From: Pseudobdellovibrionaceae bacterium
GTDB taxonomy: Bacteria > Bdellovibrionota > Bdellovibrionia > Bdellovibrionales > UBA1609
Direction of reading: 5' to 3'
NCBI GenBank assembly: GCA_026712605.1
Contig: JAPORL010000228.1
Location: forward strand, 1-7,399
Length of the DNA: 7,399 bases
Shown: positions 1-7,077 of the stretch, piece by piece
Layout of the letters: each line of letters begins with the position of its first letter
How positions within the stretch are numbered: the stretch's first letter is position 1
The notes under the pieces: generated by a model
Databases searched by the model: none
What the model was told of the DNA's origin: nothing
The model's input: only the letters and a program-made list of their open reading frames with translations
Made by a program: the position numbers and the translations under genes

Positions 1-60
1 ACTTTTAATAAAGAAACTGAAATAGGAATAAATAAGACTTAAAATCTTAGATAGGCTTTT

Positions 61-121
61 GATACCAAGCGACCTGTGGTCGCTATGTGTTCAAATCCGA
101 ACTCGCTTTTAGCTTTGTATC
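61..121. other. Nested inverted repeats upstream of aroC, possible structured RNA or leader element
   Basis: This is an island richer in G+C than the A/T-rich bases around it. Bases 61-70 pair with 112-121 with a single mismatch (66 against 116), giving a 10-position outer helix. Inside it, 71-74 pairs with 78-81 around a TGT loop, and GTTC at 89-92 pairs with GAAC at 99-102 around a 6-base loop. Together they form a possible three-way junction. A competing fold is a perfect 7-bp hairpin, 68-74 with 78-84, which breaks part of the outer helix. AGCGA at 68-72 could also pair with TCGCT at 103-107. No T-run follows, so it is not a typical terminator. It lies 73 bases before the aroC start codon and could be a small RNA, a leader element, a repeat-family member or a decayed tRNA. 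The pairings are seen directly; any function is unknown. Confidence 0.4.
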
Positions 122-150
122 TTACAAACTTTTACATAATAAAAAATAAT
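115..150 (+). promoter_or_regulatory. Candidate aroC promoter region
   Basis: The A/T-rich stretch before aroC contains sigma-70-like hexamers: TTACAA at 123-128 with AATAAT at 145-150 (16-base spacer), and CATAAT at 135-140, which matches the -10 consensus at five of six positions but lacks a well-placed -35 box. TTGTAT at 115-120 with AATAAA at 138-143 (17-base spacer) is another option. Such matches are expected by chance in DNA this A/T-rich. A promoter is needed somewhere here because aroC is the only plus-strand gene in the window, unless it is read from an upstream gene. The exact boxes are uncertain. Confidence 0.22.
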
Positions 151-194
151 AAAACAATTATTGAAAAGAAATTAAAAAATGTTAAATTAAGCCA

Positions 195-1226
195 ATGAAC
201 TCTAACAGCATTGGAAATATTTTCAAATTTCACAGTTTTGGAGAAAGCCATGGCCCTGCTATGGGAGTTGTAATTGAAGGCTGTCCTTCTGGCTTAAGCG
301 TTTCTACAAAAGTCCTACAACAAGAATTAGATCGTCGCAGACCAGGTAAACAAGCTTGGACCTCATCCAGAAAAGAATTAGATACAGCTGAAATTGTCAG
401 TGGAGTTTTTAATGGAAAAACTTTAGGAACACCTATTTCTGTTTTGGTTTTTAATAAAGATCAAAGAAGTAAGGATTATGATCAAATTAAAAAACAAGCT
501 AGAAAAGGACATAGTGAGGATCTTTGGAAAGTAAAATTTGGTCTCTATGATCATAGAGGGGGAGGTCGCGCTTCTGGAAGAGAAACTGTAGCAAGAGTTA
601 TAGCAGGAGCTTTCGCAAGAATGTTAATTAAAAAATTATGTCCTCATTTTAAAGTAATGGCTTTTGTAAAACAAATTGAACAAATCGCCTTGTTGCCTCA
701 TGATCTGAAAACGGCAGAAAACCTTTTTAAAAGATCAAAAACTGTTGACTCCTTTACAGCTCGTATGCCACATAAAGAAAAATCAAAACAAGCTTTAGAT
801 CTTTTAATGCAAGCTAAAAAAGAAGGAGATAGTCTGGGCTCTTTACTAGAGCTATGGATTGAAAATCTCCCAAAAGGATTAGGACAGCCTTTATTTCATA
901 AGTTTAAATCAGATTTAGCCCAATCTATTATGAGTTTAGGAGCTAGTACCGCTTTAGAAATTGGTCTAGGTAAAGACTCAGCAAAGATGAAAGGCTCCCA
1001 GTTTCATCTGACAAAAACAAACTATGGTGGAATAAGAGGAGGCCTAACTACAGGAGAGCGAGTGATTGTAAGAGTGGTTTTTAAACCTCCTTCCTCTTTA
1101 GGAAAAACTGCAAAAAAAGGCCGATTTGATCCTTGTATCGGTCCTAGGGCTGTCCCTGTTTTAGAAGCCATTGCATGTTTAATTACAGCCGATCATCTAC
1201 TTTGGAAGCGTCTTGATCAAATTTAA
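195..1226 (+). CDS. aroC: Chorismate synthase
   Basis: Converts 5-enolpyruvylshikimate-3-phosphate to chorismate by anti-1,4 elimination of phosphate, the last shikimate-pathway step, using reduced FMN in the cytoplasm. The 343-residue product has the family signatures in order: GESHG at 16-20 with its conserved His19, RRRPG at 47-51, KGH with His106 (position of the second catalytic His), the FMN-binding RGGGRASGRE at 121-130, GDSLG at 211-215, NYGGIRGG at 276-283 and DPCIGPRAVPVLEA at 312-325. It is slightly shorter than the E. coli enzyme, mainly from shortened loops near residues 257-275 and 299-310. Substitutions include RKGH for the common RPGH and RFDPC for RHDPC. The start places GESHG at the usual distance from the N-terminus; an ATG at 179 meets a stop two codons later. 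No clear Shine-Dalgarno sequence precedes the start. It lacks the long C-terminal tail of some homologues. Identification is secure; only regulation is unclear. Confidence 0.97.
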   Translation: MNSNSIGNIFKFHSFGESHGPAMGVVIEGCPSGLSVSTKVLQQELDRRRPGKQAWTSSRKELDTAEIVSGVFNGKTLGTPISVLVFNKDQRSKDYDQIKKQARKGHSEDLWKVKFGLYDHRGGGRASGRETVARVIAGAFARMLIKKLCPHFKVMAFVKQIEQIALLPHDLKTAENLFKRSKTVDSFTARMPHKEKSKQALDLLMQAKKEGDSLGSLLELWIENLPKGLGQPLFHKFKSDLAQSIMSLGASTALEIGLGKDSAKMKGSQFHLTKTNYGGIRGGLTTGERVIVRVVFKPPSSLGKTAKKGRFDPCIGPRAVPVLEAIACLITADHLLWKRLDQI

Positions 1227-1247
1227 AAACGATCAATTTAAAGTTTT
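1213..1247. terminator. Weak bidirectional terminator candidate between convergent aroC and addA
   Basis: TTGATC at 1213-1218 and GATCAA at 1231-1236 form a 6-bp inverted repeat around a 12-base loop, spanning both stop codons. On the plus strand it is followed by TTTAAAGTTTT. The stem has only two G-C pairs, so it is weak for intrinsic termination, but it is the only candidate between two genes that converge with a 6-base gap. The same bases can also be read as an imperfect direct repeat (1215-1227 and 1231-1242). Confidence 0.25.
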
Positions 1248-4200
1248 AAACCAATTATTAAACAGCTCTTCATGTTGATCTGAATACTTCATTTTCTTTA
1301 TTTGCTCTTCTAAAGGATAACACTCATGCATCCAAATCGCTCTCGGTTGATACATTTGATTTAAAATCCATGCATAAAATATCAGTTGATTTTTAACACT
1401 TTTAGAAACTGCACTTTTATAATCAAAAAGATATATATCTTTATCAGACCATGACCATAAATCAATTTGCCCCTTCAAAATAATATTTTGTTTTTTAAAC
1501 TTAAAAGACCATTCAGAATAACCTGTTTTAAAAAAAGAAGATATATTGGGATCTTTTAACTCTTTAATATAGATTAAAGCTTTTTTAATTTTTTCTTGAT
1601 TTTTTTTAGACAAAGAGGGATTAGAATGTATCAAAAAATCTAGTTTTTCAATAGAAGTATAAAAAAGCTTTTGTAAAAAAAAATGAAGCTGAACTCCTAA
1701 ACAGCTTTTTAATAAAACATTTTTTGTCATACTAAAAGAAATATTATTTTTTTGATCTTTTGAGCGATCAAGAAATTTTATAAAATCTTTAGAAGAAAAG
1801 CTGTTTATTTTTACAGTTTTTTTAAAAGATTTATAATTAGAAGTAATAAAATTACAACTCGCTTTAGAGTTTGATTGAGATAAATCCTTAGTCAAAAAAG
1901 AAGAATTTTTGTCAGCTGGAAAAGAGTCAGTAAAATCAGATTGAATATAAGATTGAGGGTCTTGATTAATTGTTTCGCAGTTTTCAACTATCAGGCTATA
2001 GCCCTTTTGAGAATAAATTCCTGAATTTAACTTCCAAATTTTAGAAGAAGCCTTATGCTCTAGTAATCCACTAATACGATAAAAATAATCAAGACCTTTT
2101 AGCCAGCTGTTTTTTCTAGGCTCCTTATTATGTGGTATAAATAAAGCTAAGCTGTTTTTAGCGCGAGTCATGGCTACATAATATAATCGCTCTTTTTCTG
2201 AAACTTTAATTTGATCTTTACTATTTTTATATATCTCATGACCAAAGCATTTAACTTTTGTTTTCTCTCTGCCACCTATAGGAACAACTGCCGTCATTTT
2301 ATTCCTGCTTCTATCAAAAATTACATTATTTTCTATATTTTGACCATGTAAAGAAGATCTATCCATAGAAAAATCTAATAAAATCACATTTGGAAACTGT
2401 AAGCCTTTACTTTTATGAACTGTCATTAATGAGATAGATGAAGCTTCATCACACAAAGGAGCTGATTTCAAATAATCTTTATTTTCTCCTTCATCTTCTA
2501 ACAAATCATAAAACAGTTTTAATTCTGAACTGTTTTTATCTTTCAAGAGATCAATGAGTTTCCATAAATTTGAAATACCAGCAGAAGTAGGATCTTGCCA
2601 ATAAGAAAGATCCATTATAGCAGAGTCAAACAAAGCTTGTGTAAAACTTTCAAATAAGCCATATTTTTTATAGTTCTCCAAATAAATTTTCAACTTTTTT
2701 ACAAATACACTTTTTTTATGTTTTTCTTTTATAAAAGACCAAAAAGAAGATACTGCTTCTTTGTTTAAAGCATTGTATTCAAAACTGTCATCTGCTAAAT
2801 CCTGATCCAGCAATCTAAAGTAAGGTGTTCTTAATAAAGCTTTTAGATTCACATCATCATAAGGGTTGATTAAAAATTTTAATAAAAATAAACTATCTAA
2901 AACCAGTCGGCTTTGTGAAATTCGGTTGTTAGAGCCATGCAATACAACTGGTAATTTTTTATTTCTTAAATAGTCAGCTGTTAATGACATATCTTCATTT
3001 TTAAAAGATAAAATAGCTATTTCACTATAAGCTACGCCCTGAGATTTTAGTTTTTCAATATAATTATATAAAGTTTGAAAAACAGTATATTGATAACTTT
3101 CTTTATCTTGTTTATCATAAGTAAAAAAAGAAAGATAAGGCTTAACAAAAGATTGAGTTTTATTATCTTTGGGAGCTTTAAATTTTATAAAATTATTCTT
3201 TTTAAAAAAATCATTATAAAAAGCTATCAATTCATCAGAGGAGCGATAATTGGTTTCAAGCCGTTCAATTTTTTCTGTTTCTTTTTCTCTACGATTAAAA
3301 ACATCAGGATCAGCCCCTCTAAAAGAATAAATACTTTGAGCGGGATCTCCAACACAAGTTACATTCTTAAATTGTGTAATCTTCTCAATGATTTGCTCTT
3401 GAATCCAGCTTGTATCCTGATACTCATCAATAAACCAATAATCCCAATTTTTAGAAAAATCTTTAGCAATCCAAAAATGCTTTTTTAATAAATCGTAAGA
3501 AAATAAAAGCAAATCATTAGTAGTTAAAATAGAGCTACTCTTTTTTTGATCTAAGAATTTAAAAAAATACTCTTCTCCCGCTTTTTGTAAATCTTTAAAA
3601 ACAGGTATAAAATTATCAGGGTTAAACTTATCCTCTTCTTGAAAAATTTTTTTTATTTTATTATCATCGGATAGACTTAATGCCTTTTTAACAGATAAAG
3701 CTAAAGAGTTGTCAAAATCATATTTATTTTTTTCTTTTTTAAAATCTATAAAATCTTTTTCATCATAAAAAGCAATTTTTCCATGTTTTAAATAATTTTC
3801 AAAATAGGATAAAAAAATCTCTCTCAAAACGGGATAAGGAAATTTTTGCAATAAAGAAAAATATTTATCATAAATAAATTCCTCAGCTAAAGAATCAAAT
3901 AGTTCTTTATCATAAAAAGTATCAGATATTTCAAAATCAGGATTTAAGTCTATAAACCTAGAGTATTTTTTTAAAAATCTATTCAAAACTTTATCAATAG
4001 TAGAAATTTGAATAAAAGAAGATTGTAAATAATTTAAAAAAGAAGTGGTTTTTTGTAAATTTTCTTGAGATGAATTGTCTATTTTTTTTATAGCTCTTTC
4101 AAATAATCGCTCTTTAAGCTCTTGAGCCGCTTTTCTTGTAAAAGTACAAACAATTAGCTTTGGCTCTCTTTTTTTATTCAAAATAAACTTCTGGTATAAC

Positions 4201-4283
4201 TGTTCAACGGAATCAGTCAATTTTTCAGTTTTTCCTGTTCCCGCTCCTGCTTTTATAAGAGAGCTCTTTAATATATCAAACAT
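1233..4283 (-). CDS. addA: AddA/RecB-type helicase-nuclease (UvrD superfamily 1 helicase with C-terminal PD-(D/E)XK nuclease)
   Basis: Probable motor and nuclease subunit of an AddAB-type complex that unwinds and resects DNA ends for RecA-dependent repair. The 1016 residues carry the UvrD-like helicase motifs in order: Walker A GAGTGKT 13-19, motif Ia TFTRKAAQELKER 47-59, Ib STIDKVLNRF 94-103, Walker B DEYQD 286-290, motif III GDPAQSIYSFRGAD 312-325, IV TNYRSS 344-349, V TVHKSKGLQFPNV 621-633 and VI YYVAMTRAK 701-709. A Ser/Lys/Asn/Asp-rich linker (about 770-855) leads to a RecB-type nuclease: His867, Asp941 in GQID, Asp954 and Lys956 in FDYKS, and QLIFYA 966-971. All catalytic positions appear intact. 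It is shorter than Bacillus AddA (about 1230). Nothing like the usual Q motif precedes Walker A, and an in-frame TAG five codons upstream of the ATG rules out a longer N-terminus. It overlaps the end of addB by 8 bases and has a good ribosome binding site. RecB is the alternative name, but the AddB-like partner favours AddA. Confidence 0.88.
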   Translation of the reverse strand: MFDILKSSLIKAGAGTGKTEKLTDSVEQLYQKFILNKKREPKLIVCTFTRKAAQELKERLFERAIKKIDNSSQENLQKTTSFLNYLQSSFIQISTIDKVLNRFLKKYSRFIDLNPDFEISDTFYDKELFDSLAEEFIYDKYFSLLQKFPYPVLREIFLSYFENYLKHGKIAFYDEKDFIDFKKEKNKYDFDNSLALSVKKALSLSDDNKIKKIFQEEDKFNPDNFIPVFKDLQKAGEEYFFKFLDQKKSSSILTTNDLLLFSYDLLKKHFWIAKDFSKNWDYWFIDEYQDTSWIQEQIIEKITQFKNVTCVGDPAQSIYSFRGADPDVFNRREKETEKIERLETNYRSSDELIAFYNDFFKKNNFIKFKAPKDNKTQSFVKPYLSFFTYDKQDKESYQYTVFQTLYNYIEKLKSQGVAYSEIAILSFKNEDMSLTADYLRNKKLPVVLHGSNNRISQSRLVLDSLFLLKFLINPYDDVNLKALLRTPYFRLLDQDLADDSFEYNALNKEAVSSFWSFIKEKHKKSVFVKKLKIYLENYKKYGLFESFTQALFDSAIMDLSYWQDPTSAGISNLWKLIDLLKDKNSSELKLFYDLLEDEGENKDYLKSAPLCDEASSISLMTVHKSKGLQFPNVILLDFSMDRSSLHGQNIENNVIFDRSRNKMTAVVPIGGREKTKVKCFGHEIYKNSKDQIKVSEKERLYYVAMTRAKNSLALFIPHNKEPRKNSWLKGLDYFYRISGLLEHKASSKIWKLNSGIYSQKGYSLIVENCETINQDPQSYIQSDFTDSFPADKNSSFLTKDLSQSNSKASCNFITSNYKSFKKTVKINSFSSKDFIKFLDRSKDQKNNISFSMTKNVLLKSCLGVQLHFFLQKLFYTSIEKLDFLIHSNPSLSKKNQEKIKKALIYIKELKDPNISSFFKTGYSEWSFKFKKQNIILKGQIDLWSWSDKDIYLFDYKSAVSKSVKNQLIFYAWILNQMYQPRAIWMHECYPLEEQIKKMKYSDQHEELFNNWFKTLN

Positions 4284-7065
4284 TTTTTTGTTCCTCTATA
4301 CGACACCATTTTTTATAAAAACACTTTTTACATTTTTTTGGATCTAAAGGATTAGGAGAAAAATTCCCTCCTTCCATCTGTTTTACTTTTTTTTGAGTGA
4401 GTTTATTACTAGCTAGGATTGCTTTATTTAGAATCTCTTTTTCTTGTTGATGAACTCCTTTTTTGTTTAGGATTATACCTGAAAAGCTACTGTTTTTTTC
4501 TTCAAATCCTTTAGCAGAAAAATTATCCCCATAAGCAGAATAAAGTAAAGCTACTACTTTGCCAGAAGACAGTTTATCAACTAAACCTTTTTCTAAAGCC
4601 TGAACATAAAAAATAAGCTGAAGCTCTTCTTCTTTTGGCATTAACCAATTTTTAGTATGTTTAAGCTGTGAAGTGCTAGCTTTATAGTCTATCAAAACAA
4701 ATTCTTTTGTTTTGATGTCCTGATCGACACGATCTAAACGACCTTTAAAAACATAAGAGCCTTCACTACTTATTTCTCCTTTTTCTTGATTCCAAAAAGC
4801 TTTCAAATCCACTTCTAAAGCTACAGGTTTTAAATTGGGAAATTTACTTCTCTGCTCTTTTTCTTTAATTAAAAATTCTTTTAATATACCGCTTAAATAC
4901 TCTTTTATTAAAAGCCTTTGTTTTTCATGAATTATTTGTTCAATAGGAGGTTTCAGCTCTTCTATTAAAAAATCCTCTTCATCTTTTGTAAGCTTCAAAT
5001 TAGGATAGTCTGTTAATACTTTTTGAAAAAGGGAATGAGCTAAGCTTCCTTTAAAAAGAGGCGATAACTCTCTTTCAACATCCTGAGTTTCATAAACATA
5101 AAATAAATTTTTCCCAGCATATTTAAAAGGACAGTCGCGATAAGTTTGAATAGCATGAGCTGATAAATGGTTTTTTTTATTTGGAACTATCAACTGATTT
5201 TTATTTTCAAAAGCCTGTCTTAATGATTGAGCTTGCTCTCTCGGTTTATCACTTAAAACTTTAGACAATTCCTTTTGTTTTATTTTATAATCCCAACTTA
5301 ATACTTCTGAAATTTTTATTTTTTTAGCAGAAAATAATTGATCTGATAACATATAAATTAAACTTTGAGTTTGAATATCTCCTTTAAAGTTAAAAGGAGA
5401 ATAACTTAGATAAACCTCATTGTAGTGAGAAGACTGCAAAAACCATAATAAACTATTTTCTTTTTGCCTATGAGAGTGTAAAGCAAGAGAAAAACCTAAA
5501 TCCTCAAAGACTTTCTCTGATTCTTCTGCAAACAAAGAAGGATAATCTTTTAAAGATTCTTCTGTTAAACCTAAAATAAAAACATAAGATTTTTGAACAG
5601 AATATAAAGCATTAAAACTTAAGCTAGAAACTCCTTCATCTTGTTCAGCTTGAATTTCTAATTCCTTATAAAAAATTTCAGACTCAAAAAATCTAAGCCA
5701 TGATTTATAAGTTAAACTTTCTTGTACTGACATTTTTTGAAAAACTGTTGATAAAACATCTATTAAATCTTTTGATTCTATATTTAAAAAATTCTTTAAA
5801 GAATCTTGGGTTTCAGAATTAAAGCCTTTAGTATTTTTATTATAAAATGGATAAAAAGACAAAAGCCATTCAACAAAAGCAACTCCTGTTATTTTTTCTT
5901 TACAATCTCTTACTTTCTCTTGAAATAAAAATTTTTTAACTAAATCTCTTTTTGGCTGATAAAAGTAATTGGCTTTAAAATTAATAAAGTTTTTAGATTC
6001 TCTATAAAAATAAAATACCTCTAAATCTTCAAAAGAAAACAGATTTAAATGAACGCGAGCGACTGATAATAAATACTTTATTTCTTTAAAATCCCCAAAC
6101 TTAGAGTAAACTGTTTTTTTAAATGGAATATTTTCTTTATCAAAATAACTTCGTAATATAAACCAATAATCTTCTAAATTAGGAGCATAAATAACTATAT
6201 CATTAGGTGAAATCCCTTGATTTATCAATTTACAGATTTGAATTGTAGCTTTTTTAACTTCTTCTATTTGAGTTTTAGCCTCTATTTTAAATACATTTTG
6301 TGAAGAATTTTTTGATAAAACTTCCTTTTCAGAAAAATATTCAAAAATTTGTTTTTTATCTAGCTCTTTTTCCCACATTTTATAAATGTCAAATTTACTT
6401 TTAAAAAAAGACTCATATCTCAAATCAGGAGATAAAATATAAACTTCTTTATAATCAGAAAGTTTTTTAAAAATTTCCTTTTCGCATAAATCAAGAGAAA
6501 AAGATAAATCAATCACAATTTTACTTTTAGGAAATAAAACATTATCAATTGCAGACAAATTATTTAATAAAATAAACTTCAATCCAGATTCACTTAAAAC
6601 TTTTTTTCTTTCTAAAAATTCAAAAAATCTTTTAGATAAATTAAACCAGTTTTTCAAAAATAAATTTTTATTTTCATCCAACCACTCTTCAAAGTATTTT
6701 AAATTTTCTTTATCAATTAAAATTATTAAAAAATTATTAAAAAAATCTAGAAAATTTTTAGAGTTTTTTAAATTTTTAATCCAACTTTTGTTTTGATTAA
6801 TACAAAAATCATAAAATAACTCTCTTAAATAAGCTTCTGGAATCAGATGCCATTCATTATTTATAGAATAAAACAGCTCTTTATAAAATTCATTAACCCT
6901 CATAACACAAGAGCCCGGCAGATAATGATATTTTTTTAATAATTCAGATTCTAAAAATATTTTTGTTTTTATATCTGATACAATAAAAGCTGAATCTTTG
7001 GGGTTAAAATCTATAAGAAACTCTGATTTTTTAGATTGATCTGCTATTTTTACAAATTTTAACAT
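4276..7065 (-). CDS. addB: AddB-type nuclease subunit with iron-sulfur cluster motif (PD-(D/E)XK family, no Walker A)
   Basis: Probable partner of the downstream AddA. The 929-residue product has an inactivated helicase-like N-terminal two thirds and a RecB-type nuclease at the C-terminus. No P-loop is visible; residues 27-60 (FIVSD..., then a segment ending VNEF) resemble the degenerate start of Walker-less AddB proteins. VFILGLTEESLKDYPS at 495-510 matches the family's GLxExxFP-type segment. The nuclease shows His677 in GSLAH, Asp778 in KGRLDRVD, Asp793 and Lys795 in LIDYKAS, and QLIFY 816-820. Four cysteines fit the AddB iron-sulfur staple: Cys645 in YRDCPFKY before the nuclease, then Cys902, Cys905 and Cys911 (C-x2-C-x5-C) at the end. 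In related enzymes this cluster stabilises the nuclease and DNA-end binding. The gene starts 12 bases after coaE, in the same frame as its TAG stop, with only a weak ribosome binding site. The 5' half is extremely A/T-rich. Family assignment is firm; the exact subunit name is inferred. Confidence 0.85.
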   Translation of the reverse strand: MLKFVKIADQSKKSEFLIDFNPKDSAFIVSDIKTKIFLESELLKKYHYLPGSCVMRVNEFYKELFYSINNEWHLIPEAYLRELFYDFCINQNKSWIKNLKNSKNFLDFFNNFLIILIDKENLKYFEEWLDENKNLFLKNWFNLSKRFFEFLERKKVLSESGLKFILLNNLSAIDNVLFPKSKIVIDLSFSLDLCEKEIFKKLSDYKEVYILSPDLRYESFFKSKFDIYKMWEKELDKKQIFEYFSEKEVLSKNSSQNVFKIEAKTQIEEVKKATIQICKLINQGISPNDIVIYAPNLEDYWFILRSYFDKENIPFKKTVYSKFGDFKEIKYLLSVARVHLNLFSFEDLEVFYFYRESKNFINFKANYFYQPKRDLVKKFLFQEKVRDCKEKITGVAFVEWLLSFYPFYNKNTKGFNSETQDSLKNFLNIESKDLIDVLSTVFQKMSVQESLTYKSWLRFFESEIFYKELEIQAEQDEGVSSLSFNALYSVQKSYVFILGLTEESLKDYPSLFAEESEKVFEDLGFSLALHSHRQKENSLLWFLQSSHYNEVYLSYSPFNFKGDIQTQSLIYMLSDQLFSAKKIKISEVLSWDYKIKQKELSKVLSDKPREQAQSLRQAFENKNQLIVPNKKNHLSAHAIQTYRDCPFKYAGKNLFYVYETQDVERELSPLFKGSLAHSLFQKVLTDYPNLKLTKDEEDFLIEELKPPIEQIIHEKQRLLIKEYLSGILKEFLIKEKEQRSKFPNLKPVALEVDLKAFWNQEKGEISSEGSYVFKGRLDRVDQDIKTKEFVLIDYKASTSQLKHTKNWLMPKEEELQLIFYVQALEKGLVDKLSSGKVVALLYSAYGDNFSAKGFEEKNSSFSGIILNKKGVHQQEKEILNKAILASNKLTQKKVKQMEGGNFSPNPLDPKKCKKCFYKKWCRIEEQKNV
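4291..4296 (-). promoter_or_regulatory. Ribosome binding site of addA inside the addB 3' end
   Basis: Read on the minus strand, GAGGAA lies 7 bases before the addA ATG (4281-4283), within the last codons of addB. This is the clearest Shine-Dalgarno sequence in the window and supports the chosen addA start. With the 8-base overlap of the two frames (ATGTTTGA, 4276-4283), it suggests translational coupling that would keep AddA and AddB production in step. Confidence 0.7.
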
Positions 7066-7077
7066 AAGGTCTTTTTT

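Noticed and set aside
1..42. Possible C-terminal end of an upstream plus-strand gene (frame 1 open for 13 codons to TAA at 40-42)
   Set aside because: Thirteen open codons are too few to tell from chance, and the peptide (ending EIGINKT) has no recognisable family signature.
68..84. Intrinsic terminator at the 7-bp hairpin upstream of aroC
   Set aside because: The stem is good, but ATGTGTTC follows instead of a T-run on the plus strand, and TGGTATC follows on the minus strand.
89..102. tRNA gene suggested by GTTCAAATCC
   Set aside because: The five bases on either side of the would-be T-loop do not pair beyond the closing G-C, and no acceptor stem or D-arm can be drawn.
3075..3488. Open frame of 137 codons on the plus strand inside addA
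   Set aside because: It lies entirely antisense to conserved helicase motifs II and III of addA, its product is a Lys/Ile/Phe-rich sequence without recognisable motifs, and such antisense frames arise easily in A/T-rich genes.
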